From DASUFH01 sp036274645 (GTDB lineage Bacteria; Acidobacteriota; Terriglobia; 20CM-2-55-15), in the NCBI GenBank assembly GCA_036274645.1, contig DASUFH010000249.1, positions 1 through 14,976 of the forward strand: a stretch of DNA of 14,976 nt, in the 5' to 3' direction. Positions 5,707-12,582 of this stretch are shown here, one piece after another. Below the pieces are notes generated by a model that ran no database searches, was not told where the DNA came from, and saw only the letters and a list, made by a program, of their open reading frames with translations. Position 1 is the first letter of the stretch, and the number at the start of each line of letters is the position of its first letter. Position numbers and translations under genes: made by a program.

Positions 5707-7051
5707 TGCCATTAACCTTTTGCGGAAATCCGTTCTCGCGGTACGCCCGCGCCAGAATCGTCATGGGATGCATCGGCTTCACGCCGGCGTGCTGTTCGAA
5801 CTGGATGGCGGCCAGCGGGCAGTCGGTGGACCAGACCGTCGATTCGGTGGCCTTCATGCCGTCGAACGCCTTCCGTCCAATGCGGCGCGACGGCTCAAAA
5901 CCTTCCACTTTCATCGCGTAGGTACCGTCATGACCGCAACATTCCATCACGGTCTTCGGCGTGACGCCGGGAATCTTGCGGAGCAGATCGCGGCCCTTGA
6001 AACCGACCGCCTGGGACCGGAGGTGACAGGGCGCGTGATATCCCACGCTCGCTCCCGGCGAACTCTTGAAGTCCGTCGCGAACCGCGGTTCGTTCCGGAT
6101 CGACCAGAGAAACTCGCTCGGATCCATCACCGCCGCGGCAAGGCGGCGGGCCTTCTCGCGATCCTCTTCCGCGACAAGTTCGGGATATTCGCGCCGCATC
6201 ATCATGGAGCAGGTCGGATTGACGGCAATCACTTTCGCGCCCCGATCCACATAAGGCAAAAGCTTCTCGATATTGGCGTGGGCCTGCCGCCGCAGATTAT
6301 CGAGATCGCCGGACTCCCAGCGTGGCATGCCGCAACACTCCAGGCCGCGTTCGCACTGCGCGCGGACCTGATTCTTACGCATCACGGCAACGGTGTCGCG
6401 GCCGATCTCCGGCTCATTGTTCTGGACATAACAGGTCTGGAAGAGAACGACCTCACAATCCTTCTGATCCGAGATCAGCCCTTCACTGTCCGCCCACCGT
6501 TCGAACGTCGATGAAGCGAAGTCCGGCAGCTTCTTCCTGCGGTGAATGCCGAGGACCTTTTCCATCAGCCAGCGATTCAGCGGCACGCGATTCATCAGGT
6601 TCGCGATTCCCAGGCTGGCCCGCGCGAGCAAGCCCGCGCCATCCGGGTTGCCCAGAATGCGGTCCCGCAGGCTCACGCCTTCCCTGCGTGTACGCTGCGC
6701 GGCGTAGCGGTGAACGAGCTTCGGGAAATCCAGTTGGAATTGATGATTGTCGCGCGGCGTGTAGGGACACTGCACCTCGCAGAGCTTGCACTGAAAGCAG
6801 GCGTCGAAGATGTGCCGGGTTTCCGAAGGAGTAACGCGCGCGACATCGCCGTCGTACTTGTTGTCGAGCAGCGAAAACAGGCTGGGAAACGTGTCGCAGT
6901 ATTTGAAACACAGCCGGCAGCCATGGCAGATCTCAAATGCCCGGGTCACTTCCTTCTGCAACGCCTGCGTATCCCAATAGACGCGCTCCGCCGGATCGTA
7001 AGACAACCCGTCTGTCGGCAAATACGAGATACGTTCGCTGGTCTCAGACAT
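5690..7051 (-). CDS. HdrD/GlcF-like iron-sulfur protein with two CCG domains
   Basis: A 453-residue soluble redox protein. The N-terminal ferredoxin part has two [4Fe-4S] motifs, CHGCRLCFKYC (C42, C45, C48, C52) and CFQCKLCEVQC (C85, C88, C91, C95). The C-terminal half has two cysteine-rich CCG domains: C207, C239-C240-G241, C281 and C342, C371-C372-G373, C411. These domains bind unusual iron-sulfur clusters in heterodisulfide reductase HdrB/HdrD and related glycolate oxidase subunits. No FAD or membrane domain is present, so it must pass electrons to or from partners. Stop TAG 5690 lies inside the DUF3501 start region. There is no obvious ribosome site before ATG 7051, because a long hairpin ends only ten bases upstream. 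Position after rubrerythrin suggests it carries electrons for peroxide reduction; that is inference. Confidence 0.88.
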   Translation of the reverse strand: MSETSERISYLPTDGLSYDPAERVYWDTQALQKEVTRAFEICHGCRLCFKYCDTFPSLFSLLDNKYDGDVARVTPSETRHIFDACFQCKLCEVQCPYTPRDNHQFQLDFPKLVHRYAAQRTRREGVSLRDRILGNPDGAGLLARASLGIANLMNRVPLNRWLMEKVLGIHRRKKLPDFASSTFERWADSEGLISDQKDCEVVLFQTCYVQNNEPEIGRDTVAVMRKNQVRAQCERGLECCGMPRWESGDLDNLRRQAHANIEKLLPYVDRGAKVIAVNPTCSMMMRREYPELVAEEDREKARRLAAAVMDPSEFLWSIRNEPRFATDFKSSPGASVGYHAPCHLRSQAVGFKGRDLLRKIPGVTPKTVMECCGHDGTYAMKVEGFEPSRRIGRKAFDGMKATESTVWSTDCPLAAIQFEQHAGVKPMHPMTILARAYRENGFPQKVNGNETGH

Positions 7052-7061
7052 GCGTTTTCAC

Positions 7062-7139
7062 GGGGAATTGGGAAATTAGGGACAGAGAGGAATTTCGCGA
7101 AGGCGAAATTCCTCTCTGTCCCTAATTTCCCAATTCCCC
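7062..7139. repeat. Perfect 37-bp inverted repeat with 4-base loop
   Basis: Arms 7062-7098 and 7103-7139 are perfectly complementary around the loop GAAG. The sequence begins GGGGAATTGGGAAATTAGGG and continues GACAGAGAGGAATTTCGC. It fills nearly all of the 95-base gap between the rubrerythrin stop (7147) and the iron-sulfur gene start (7051). No T-tract follows on either strand, so it is not a typical intrinsic terminator. It is much longer and less GC-rich than the other palindromes here, suggesting recent arrival as a REP-like or MITE-like unit. I recall similar GGGACAG-type palindromes as dispersed repeats in other bacteria but cannot verify this here. Confidence 0.93.
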
Positions 7140-7146
7140 ATTCCCC

Positions 7147-7566
7147 CTATGAAACCGTTTTGAGCATCTGGGTAAACCGGCCGGCGTGCGACTTCTCCGC
7201 TTTGGCCAGGGTTTCGAACCAGTCGGCAATTTCCTTGAAGCCTTCTTCCCGGGCCGTCTTCGCCATGCCGGGATACATATCGGTGTATTCGTGGGTTTCT
7301 CCCTCGATGGCCGCCTTCAGATTGAGAGTGGTATCGCCCAGCGGCAACCCGGTGGCCGGATCGCCGACCTGCTTGAGATAGTCGAGGTGTCCGTGCGCGT
7401 GGCCGGTTTCGCCTTCGGCGGTCTCCCGGAAATTGCTGGCGACTTCCGGATAGCCTTCGACATCCGCCACCTTGGCGAAGTAGAGATAGCGCCGGTTCGC
7501 CTGCGATTCTCCCGCGAACGCGTCCTTCAGATTCGTATGGGTCCTGGTTCCCTTCAGTGAGCTCAT
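7147..7566 (-). CDS. rbr: Rubrerythrin (no rubredoxin domain)
   Basis: A 139-residue ferritin-like di-iron protein that reduces hydrogen peroxide. Helix motifs: AGESQANRRYLYFAK near residues 17-31 (first iron Glu), GETGHAHGH with an EXXH set, EGETHEYTDMYPGMA, and KAEKSHAGRF with the second EXXH. The protein ends there, without the C-terminal CXXC rubredoxin domain of classical rubrerythrin. It therefore resembles the short sulerythrin/erythrin form and needs an outside electron donor. ATG 7566 is set by a strong ribosome site (AAGGAGG, 7576-7582) ten bases upstream; an open frame 17 codons longer is rejected. It lies 89 bases after oxyR, with an OxyR-type dyad in the gap, and precedes the CCG iron-sulfur gene, a plausible electron donor. 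Confidence 0.92.
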   Translation of the reverse strand: MSSLKGTRTHTNLKDAFAGESQANRRYLYFAKVADVEGYPEVASNFRETAEGETGHAHGHLDYLKQVGDPATGLPLGDTTLNLKAAIEGETHEYTDMYPGMAKTAREEGFKEIADWFETLAKAEKSHAGRFTQMLKTVS

Positions 7567-7621
7567 AGCTGAACAACCTCCTTTTTGGTTTTCAAATGGT
7601 CTCGCAGACGGACTCATTCTT

Positions 7622-7662
7622 CAAATTGATTGTCTTGATCGGCGATAGACAGCAGCTATTTG
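7622..7662 (-). promoter_or_regulatory. Candidate OxyR operator upstream of rubrerythrin
   Basis: On the minus strand ATAGCTGCTGTCTAT (7645-7659) gives the ATAG-N7-CTAT core of one OxyR half-site pair. It sits in a 41-bp imperfect dyad running from CAAAT to ATTTG (13 of 20 pairs match), as expected for a LysR-type tetramer site. The ATAG box contains the oxyR stop codon, and the dyad lies 56-96 bases upstream of the rubrerythrin start. The second half-site is degenerate. No clear promoter hexamers were found next to it. Confidence 0.5.
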
Positions 7663-8618
7663 AACTGCCCGACCAGTTCGACCACGCGAAACGACCGCGA
7701 CTTCTCGCGCGGCAGTCCCTTCGGAAGGTGGGCTTCGACGCTCGAGCGCAGCAGTTTCATCATCGACTGCTTGAGGTGGCCGCGCCGGTGGACCAGGCTG
7801 ACTTCGCGGGCGGGGGACGGCCGTTCCAGCGGGATGACCGATCCCTCGTATTTCCTCCGGTGGACCGATTCGGCGGCCAGCTGTGGCAGAAGCGTGTACC
7901 CTTCGCCGTTCGACACCATCTCGACAATGGTCTCGATGCTCCCTCCCTTTAAATGCACGGACGGAAAACACCCGCCGCGATCGCCGCCACCGCACACATC
8001 GATGACCTGCCGGCGGAGGCAGTGTTCTTCGGACGGGAGCCACAGTTCCCGTGGCTCCAGCATGCTCTCCGAAATCTTCTTGCGGGAGGCGAACCTGTGG
8101 CCCGGCCCCACATAAAGGAAGAACGGCTCATAGAAGAGCGGCTCTTCCTCCACGCGCGACAGGCCGAGTGGCGTCGCGAGCAGTCCCGCGTCGACGAGGT
8201 CCTTGTCCATGGCTTCGATGATGCGCTCCGTGGACATCTCGTCGATGACGAGTTCGATGCGCGGATAGCGGCGCGTAAACCGGGCCAGGAAAAGCGGCAT
8301 CAGGAACGGCGCCAGGGTGGGAATGATCGCCAGCCGGAATTCGCCGGAAAGCTCGTCGGCGTTGCGATTACCGAGCAGGGAGAACCGCCGAAACTCCGTG
8401 AGCACGACCTTGGCCTGTTCGATGAACGCCTTGCCGTCTTCGGTCGGCAGGATCGGCTGCTTGTTGCGGTCAAACAGGACGACGCCCAGCTCTTCTTCCA
8501 GTTTTCGGATCTGCGCGCTCAGCGTCGGCTGCGCGACATGACACTGCGCGGCCGCCCGCCCGAAATGCCGGCGTTGGTCCAACGCGACGACATATTCCAG
8601 CTGGGTGATGCTCGCCAC
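7656..8618 (-). CDS. oxyR: Peroxide-sensing LysR-type regulator OxyR
   Basis: A 320-residue transcription factor. Residues 1-60 are the winged helix-turn-helix (LEYVVALDQRRHFGRAAAQC, then SAQIRKLEEELG). The effector domain has the OxyR signature: IPTLAPFLMP at 99-108 and SEEHCLRRQVIDVC at 196-209. C200 and C209 have exactly the spacing of the redox pair C199/C208 of E. coli OxyR, with H199 before the first. Peroxide oxidises the pair to a disulfide and activates target genes. Start GTG 8618 fits the family N-terminus; the nearby ATG 8626 is out of frame, and no ribosome site is seen. It lies upstream of rubrerythrin on the same strand and is divergent from the Lon-domain gene (98 bases). Confidence 0.9.
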   Translation of the reverse strand: MASITQLEYVVALDQRRHFGRAAAQCHVAQPTLSAQIRKLEEELGVVLFDRNKQPILPTEDGKAFIEQAKVVLTEFRRFSLLGNRNADELSGEFRLAIIPTLAPFLMPLFLARFTRRYPRIELVIDEMSTERIIEAMDKDLVDAGLLATPLGLSRVEEEPLFYEPFFLYVGPGHRFASRKKISESMLEPRELWLPSEEHCLRRQVIDVCGGGDRGGCFPSVHLKGGSIETIVEMVSNGEGYTLLPQLAAESVHRRKYEGSVIPLERPSPAREVSLVHRRGHLKQSMMKLLRSSVEAHLPKGLPREKSRSFRVVELVGQFK

Positions 8619-8624
8619 GCAGCC

Positions 8625-8630
8625 ATGCTA
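8625..8630 (-). promoter_or_regulatory. Possible -10 element of a leaderless oxyR transcript
   Basis: On the minus strand TAGCAT fits TANNNT and ends six bases before the GTG start at 8618; no Shine-Dalgarno is present. This is the same layout and spacing as before the TauE and Lon-domain genes. Confidence 0.32.
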
Positions 8631-8704
8631 TCAGGCTTTTTCGTGGCGACGGGCGATCCCGCTCGCTTCCGTTCGTTCCTGTCCGCGCGCCACTCGTCGC
8701 AGGG

Positions 8705-8710
8705 TAGACT
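8705..8710 (+). promoter_or_regulatory. Possible -10 element of a leaderless Lon-domain transcript
   Basis: TAGACT fits TANNNT and ends six bases before ATG 8717. The nearest Shine-Dalgarno-like bases (AGGG, 8701-8704) are too far from the ATG to be convincing. No obvious -35 hexamer is seen. Confidence 0.32.
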
Positions 8711-8716
8711 AACCTC

Positions 8717-9370
8717 ATGAACATTCCGTTGTTCCCGCTGCCCATGGTCTTCTTCCCGAGAGTGCTGACGCCGCTGCACATTTTCGAGCCGCGCTACCGC
8801 CTGATGATCAACGAATGCATCGACCAGTCCGCCAGCTTCGGCATCGTGATGATTCCTCCCGGATCCGTTGAGAGCGAATCCACCATCCGGACGGTTGGCG
8901 TCACCGCGCAAATCATCCAGCACGAACGCCTGGAAGACGGCCGCCTCAACATCGTGGTCGCCGGCAAGCGGCGCTTTCGCGTGGAGCGGTTCAGCGGAAG
9001 CGCGCCGTACTGGCGCGCCGACGTGGAATTCTTCGACGACGACCCGGAAAACGAAAGCGAACTCCGGGAGGCGTGCGGCGAAGTCGCCTGGCGATATCGC
9101 GACCTGCGCAGACGCGTGGCCCGGCTCCATGGAGTGGAAGCGGATGATCCCGAGATTGCCGAAGATCCCGTGACGCTTTCTTTTGTGGTGAGCTCCATTC
9201 TCAATCTGGACCTGGAATCCCGGCAGGGCCTCCTGGAGATTACCTCCACCTGGCGGCGGCTGCGGGCCCTCGTCATCCATCTGGAAGAAGCGATTCAGCG
9301 CGTGAACGCACAACTCGGATCGACGAGGGGCAACGGCAAACACGGAAACGGACACTTCAGCGTGAACTGA
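8717..9370 (+). CDS. Stand-alone Lon N-terminal (substrate-binding) domain protein
   Basis: A 217-residue cytoplasmic protein matching the N-terminal domain of Lon protease and nothing else. It opens with IPLFPLPMVFFPRVLTPLHI and FEPRYRLMI at 3-31, then has SFGIVMIPPG near 40, GVTAQI and a long helical second half ending near 195. The AAA+ ATPase and the protease domain of Lon are absent, so it is not a truncated Lon but the known free-standing family, whose function is largely unknown and may involve substrate recognition or adaptor activity. The C-terminal tail (GSTRGNGKHGNGHFSVN) is low-complexity. It is divergent from oxyR and converges on the small OB-fold-like gene with a 33-base gap. 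Confidence 0.87.
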   Translation: MNIPLFPLPMVFFPRVLTPLHIFEPRYRLMINECIDQSASFGIVMIPPGSVESESTIRTVGVTAQIIQHERLEDGRLNIVVAGKRRFRVERFSGSAPYWRADVEFFDDDPENESELREACGEVAWRYRDLRRRVARLHGVEADDPEIAEDPVTLSFVVSSILNLDLESRQGLLEITSTWRRLRALVIHLEEAIQRVNAQLGSTRGNGKHGNGHFSVN

Positions 9371-9403
9371 GCGCGGCAGCCCACTGACAGAAGCCATCCT
9401 TTG

Positions 9404-9829
9404 TCACGAGATCGGCGTTCGCATCCCTCGCCACAAAGGCATGCCGTTCGCTTCCCGGAGCTTCAAGGTCTGATTTCCCTTCGTAATCTGTCGCGCCAGG
9501 ATCGCGCTCTTGCCCATCACCATAACCCTGGATCCGGTCACCTGAATCGTGTCACCGTCCTTGAACGTCATCGTCTTCTCAACGAAGTTGGCGGGCCCTA
9601 CCCGGACGTCATAGGTGTCGTTTCCGCTTTTCACAGCCAGGTGAATGCCCTCTCGGCCACCACGGTGATGAGTGACTCGTATGACCTTTTCGACGACTCC
9701 CTGAAAGGTCACTTCCGTCTGAGGATCATACAGACGCCAGCGCCCGCCACGAGGACCCTGGGGGGCCGCCACAAGGGTGAGACTACAGATCCAGGCCGCA
9801 AGTCCGGCGATTGCAGTCATGCGTTTCAT
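9404..9829 (-). CDS. Small exported OB-fold-like protein of unknown function
   Basis: A 141-residue protein with a signal peptide over roughly residues 1-23 (MKRMTAIAGLAAWICSLTLVAA) and a small all-beta mature part. Its strand pattern (TEVTFQGVVEKVIRVTH, HLAVKSGNDTYDVRVGPANF, GDTIQVTGSRVMVMG, AILARQITKG) looks like an OB-fold of the kind in many hypothetical exported proteins. No catalytic or metal motif is evident, and I do not recognise a named family. ATG 9829 is chosen because GGAGG (9835-9839) is five bases upstream; the GTG two codons earlier overlaps that site. It follows the MFS/spermidine-synthase gene by 89 bases on the same strand and could be its distal operon member. Confidence 0.75.
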   Translation of the reverse strand: MKRMTAIAGLAAWICSLTLVAAPQGPRGGRWRLYDPQTEVTFQGVVEKVIRVTHHRGGREGIHLAVKSGNDTYDVRVGPANFVEKTMTFKDGDTIQVTGSRVMVMGKSAILARQITKGNQTLKLREANGMPLWRGMRTPIS

Positions 9830-9918
9830 ACACACCTCCAGTCATCAGCTTTCGAATCCACCTGAAAACAAAAGGTGCAACCGGATGACCAAATTCGCAA
9901 TCGAAGGGAAACTAAGGC

Positions 9919-12303
9919 TCAGAGACCGTATTCATCTTTGGGATGAAGGTCCGTGTTCAGGTCATCGGCGGCGGGGACGCCGGAATCGAGCGTGAGATCC
10001 TCACGGCTCCGATCCAGCAGCGGGGCCGCAAGGAGGTTGACGTTGATTCCGGCCCTTGAGTAGTGGTTCTGCGTGAACGGATGTTCGAGCCGCGCCCGAA
10101 TCACGTCGGAATCATAGGGGATCGGATCCGCGCTGCCCACCAGGATCGAATCGATCTGGAACACGTGGGGAAACGCCCGCGCAAATGTCGCGACAACGCG
10201 GGGAGTGGGCGCCCAGGTGACCGCGAGACCGCCGGGCTTCAACCGGCTCCTGAGCAGCAGGAAGTACTCGTAGGAATACAGATTTCCGGCAAACGCGCTG
10301 TTCGGCCGGAGCGCGTCCGCCTCAATAACGTCGAACTGTCGGTCGCTCCGCGCAAGATAGCTTCGACCGTCGGTGAAAGCGAAACCGAACCGCGTGTCCG
10401 TCAGGAGGCCTTCGAGGCCGCCATAGGGTTTACGATCCTGAAGCTGACGCAGCGTATCCAACTGCGCCGCAATGATCTCGATGCACGTGATCGTGTGGGT
10501 CGCTTCGCGCCCGCCGAGGCTGTACGCGGTGTCCCCCGAGCCGAGTCCGATGACGGCGACTTCCCGGGGATTGGGATGCAGCAGCGCTGGAATGATTCCA
10601 AGCTGGGAGTGCACGCCCCCAAACGGAATCCAACTCTGGCCGAGTCCGTTGACGTAGACCACCGTGGCGCCGGCAAAGCCGTCGGCAGTGTTCTTGAGCA
10701 CAGACACTCCGGAACCGTCTTCCGCCACCAGAACATTCTCCGGCGTGGCGCCATGCAGCCTCGCCCACAGTTCAGACCCTTCAGGAACGAGCCATATCAG
10801 CCAGGCGAGCGCGGCCGTTGCCGCCATATAGGTGTGGCGCCGGACACGGGATCGGGCGATCCTGCTGACCCACAGGAATACGAACGCGCCGCCCAGAGCG
10901 ACAAGACCACGCAGCGTCCACGAAACACCGGCGTGATGAAGAAAGACCGGACCGGCCACCACAGCGCCCAGCGTGGCGCCCAGAATGTTGGCCGCCTGCA
11001 GCCATCCCACCCGGCGTCCCACCTCTTCCGGGCTGTCCTGGACGGCGCGTTGCAGAAATGGAAAGGAGAGCCCCATCAGAAGACTCGGCAGCGCCACAAC
11101 CGCGAGAGGCACGGCGAGGTAGAGCGACGCAAAACTCGGGCTGGATGCAGTGACGATCCGCAACAGCCGGAGGGGACTGGTCAGCGCTTCCTGTATGGCC
11201 TGACGGATCGGAGCGACATCGAACGACTCATATCCGCCCAGATAGGCTTCGAGCCCACTCACTGCGAGCCCACTCTCTGAAGCCCACAGCAGCAATACGA
11301 GAGACAGCGCGGCGGCGGCGGACACACCGGCCAGGAGGCCCAGACAGACCTGATCCGCCCGGACGGAACGCCGAACCATGAACGCTCCGCCGGCAATGCC
11401 CAGCGCGAGACTGGCCAGATAAATGGCCAGCACATGCGGAAACGTAAACGAATTGGATTTGAGCATCACGCCCAGCAAACGGAACCAGACGATCTCGAGG
11501 GAAAGAGCCACGAATCCGGAAAGCGCGTAGATCCACAACCACTGGTTAAAGGAAAGAGCGGCTCTCCCTTTCTTCGGACGGGAGGAGCGAACGGTCGCGG
11601 CCCGGGAAGCCGCCGCCGGCGACGCGGATCTACTTCGCAGCTTCGGCCCAAGAATCAGCGCCAGGACCGCTACAACGAAATTGATCGCCGCCCCCAGCCA
11701 CAGAACCTCGGGAAAAGCGAGATTGCCCAAGAAGAACCAGGCTGCCGCGAACGCTCCGGCCGCCGCTCCGAACGTATTGCCCGCATACAGCAATCCGATG
11801 CGGGAACCCGCCTCTTCAACCGACGGGGTGAACGCTTTCGAAATCAGCGGAAACGACACCCCCATGCAAAACGTGGGGATCAACAGACTGCCAAACAGGA
11901 CGGCTGCCAGAGTGACGGGAGACTGGGCGAGTGCTCCATGCCGGACGTACAGCACGTCGTAATACCACCATTTGCTCACAAGCGCGAAGGCGCCAATGCA
12001 CAACTCCGCCGTCGCAAAGAATCGTATCTGGCCCCGAAGGGTCACGCGATCGGCAATGGCCCCGCCCGCAAGGCTTCCCACACCCAATCCGGCCATGAAG
12101 GCCGCCACGATCGTCGTGGTGGCATACAGATCGGACCCGCTGAAGATCGTCAGCATGCGCTGCCACACGACCTGATAAAGCAGGGCCGAAAAGCCGGAAA
12201 GAACGTAAATCGCCAGGAATCCGATGGTCACGCCGGATTCCAGACTGATCACCATGCGTCGCCAGGCTCCCAAACCGGAACTCTCGGCGCGCGCCTTTCG
12301 CAT
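9919..12303 (-). CDS. Fused MFS-like membrane / spermidine-synthase-like protein
   Basis: A 794-residue inner-membrane protein. The first ~505 residues are hydrophobic with an internal duplication: YVLSGFSALLYQVVWQR near 34-50 recurs as YALSGFVALSLEIVWFR near 259-275, and each half ends in a long helical bundle. From about 525 on is a spermidine-synthase-type methyltransferase-fold domain: VAVIGLGSGDTAYSLG near 583-598, CIEI near 607, FTDGRSYL near 643, and IEADALRPNSAFAGNLYS near 660-677. In true spermidine synthase the last segment reads D-S-x-D-P; here the first Asp is kept but the catalytic Asp position is Arg. The real substrate is therefore uncertain. ATG 12303 is taken as start; TTG 12318 or ATG 12255 are possible and none has a good ribosome site. 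Confidence 0.82.
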   Translation of the reverse strand: MRKARAESSGLGAWRRMVISLESGVTIGFLAIYVLSGFSALLYQVVWQRMLTIFSGSDLYATTTIVAAFMAGLGVGSLAGGAIADRVTLRGQIRFFATAELCIGAFALVSKWWYYDVLYVRHGALAQSPVTLAAVLFGSLLIPTFCMGVSFPLISKAFTPSVEEAGSRIGLLYAGNTFGAAAGAFAAAWFFLGNLAFPEVLWLGAAINFVVAVLALILGPKLRSRSASPAAASRAATVRSSRPKKGRAALSFNQWLWIYALSGFVALSLEIVWFRLLGVMLKSNSFTFPHVLAIYLASLALGIAGGAFMVRRSVRADQVCLGLLAGVSAAAALSLVLLLWASESGLAVSGLEAYLGGYESFDVAPIRQAIQEALTSPLRLLRIVTASSPSFASLYLAVPLAVVALPSLLMGLSFPFLQRAVQDSPEEVGRRVGWLQAANILGATLGAVVAGPVFLHHAGVSWTLRGLVALGGAFVFLWVSRIARSRVRRHTYMAATAALAWLIWLVPEGSELWARLHGATPENVLVAEDGSGVSVLKNTADGFAGATVVYVNGLGQSWIPFGGVHSQLGIIPALLHPNPREVAVIGLGSGDTAYSLGGREATHTITCIEIIAAQLDTLRQLQDRKPYGGLEGLLTDTRFGFAFTDGRSYLARSDRQFDVIEADALRPNSAFAGNLYSYEYFLLLRSRLKPGGLAVTWAPTPRVVATFARAFPHVFQIDSILVGSADPIPYDSDVIRARLEHPFTQNHYSRAGINVNLLAAPLLDRSREDLTLDSGVPAADDLNTDLHPKDEYGL

Positions 12304-12359
12304 CGATGCGGACGGCAACGTCGTTCTGCCTTTCAGAAATGGAATGCTGAGTCCGGGAC

Positions 12360-12365
12360 ATTATA
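12360..12365 (-). promoter_or_regulatory. -10 box candidate for the MFS/spermidine-synthase-like gene
   Basis: A perfect TATAAT on the minus strand, ending 56 bases upstream of ATG 12303. The -35 region 17 bases further up is poor. It lies between that gene and the REP pair at 12407-12485. Confidence 0.45.
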
Positions 12366-12406
12366 GAAGAGGAGACGATTTGTTGGCGCGTGAAAGCAGT
12401 TTCGCG

Positions 12407-12485
12407 TTGTAGGGGCGGTCTATAACCGCCCGATTTCACAGAATTCAACTTCGAGACAATGGGCGGTCATAGACCGCCCCTACAA
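12407..12485. repeat. Inverted pair of REP-like palindromes, family A copies 2 and 3
   Basis: Two 25-base units (12407-12431 and 12461-12485) are inverted copies with one mismatch, separated by 29 bases. Each carries the core GGGGCGGTCTAT(A/G)ACCGCCC and an outer TTGTA/TACAA end. The pair can fold either as two small hairpins or one large one, like a bacterial interspersed mosaic element. It occupies the divergent gap between the MFS/spermidine-synthase-like gene and the first radical SAM gene. Confidence 0.85.
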
Positions 12486-12496
12486 GGTTCCCGTTG

Positions 12497-12502
12497 TATA
12501 CT
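12497..12502 (+). promoter_or_regulatory. -10 box candidate for the radical SAM gene pair
   Basis: TATACT (5/6 to consensus) lies 80 bases before ATG 12583. The -35 position would fall inside the right REP unit and matches poorly. The leader contains a short tandem repeat, GTTCTGA twice (12528-12541). Confidence 0.38.
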
Positions 12503-12582
12503 GATCCCACTTTCCATCGGATCTGCGGTTCTGAGTTCTGAGTCGACTGTTTACTGGCTGAATTTCACCGGCGGTAAACGTT

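Noticed and set aside
7062..7139. The 37-bp hairpin as an intrinsic terminator
   Set aside because: The stem is far longer than usual and no T-run follows on either strand. A termination effect is possible but the element looks like a repeat.
10063..12366. Long plus-strand open frames (405 and 310 codons) over the membrane fusion gene
   Set aside because: They are antisense to a gene with clear transmembrane and nucleotide-binding motifs and are rich in Arg, Gln and Pro as expected for shadow frames in GC-rich DNA.
12319..12582. RiPP precursor peptide upstream of the radical SAM pair
   Set aside because: Most of the gap is REP sequence and promoter-like bases. The only frame reaching into it overlaps radical SAM A and has no ribosome site.
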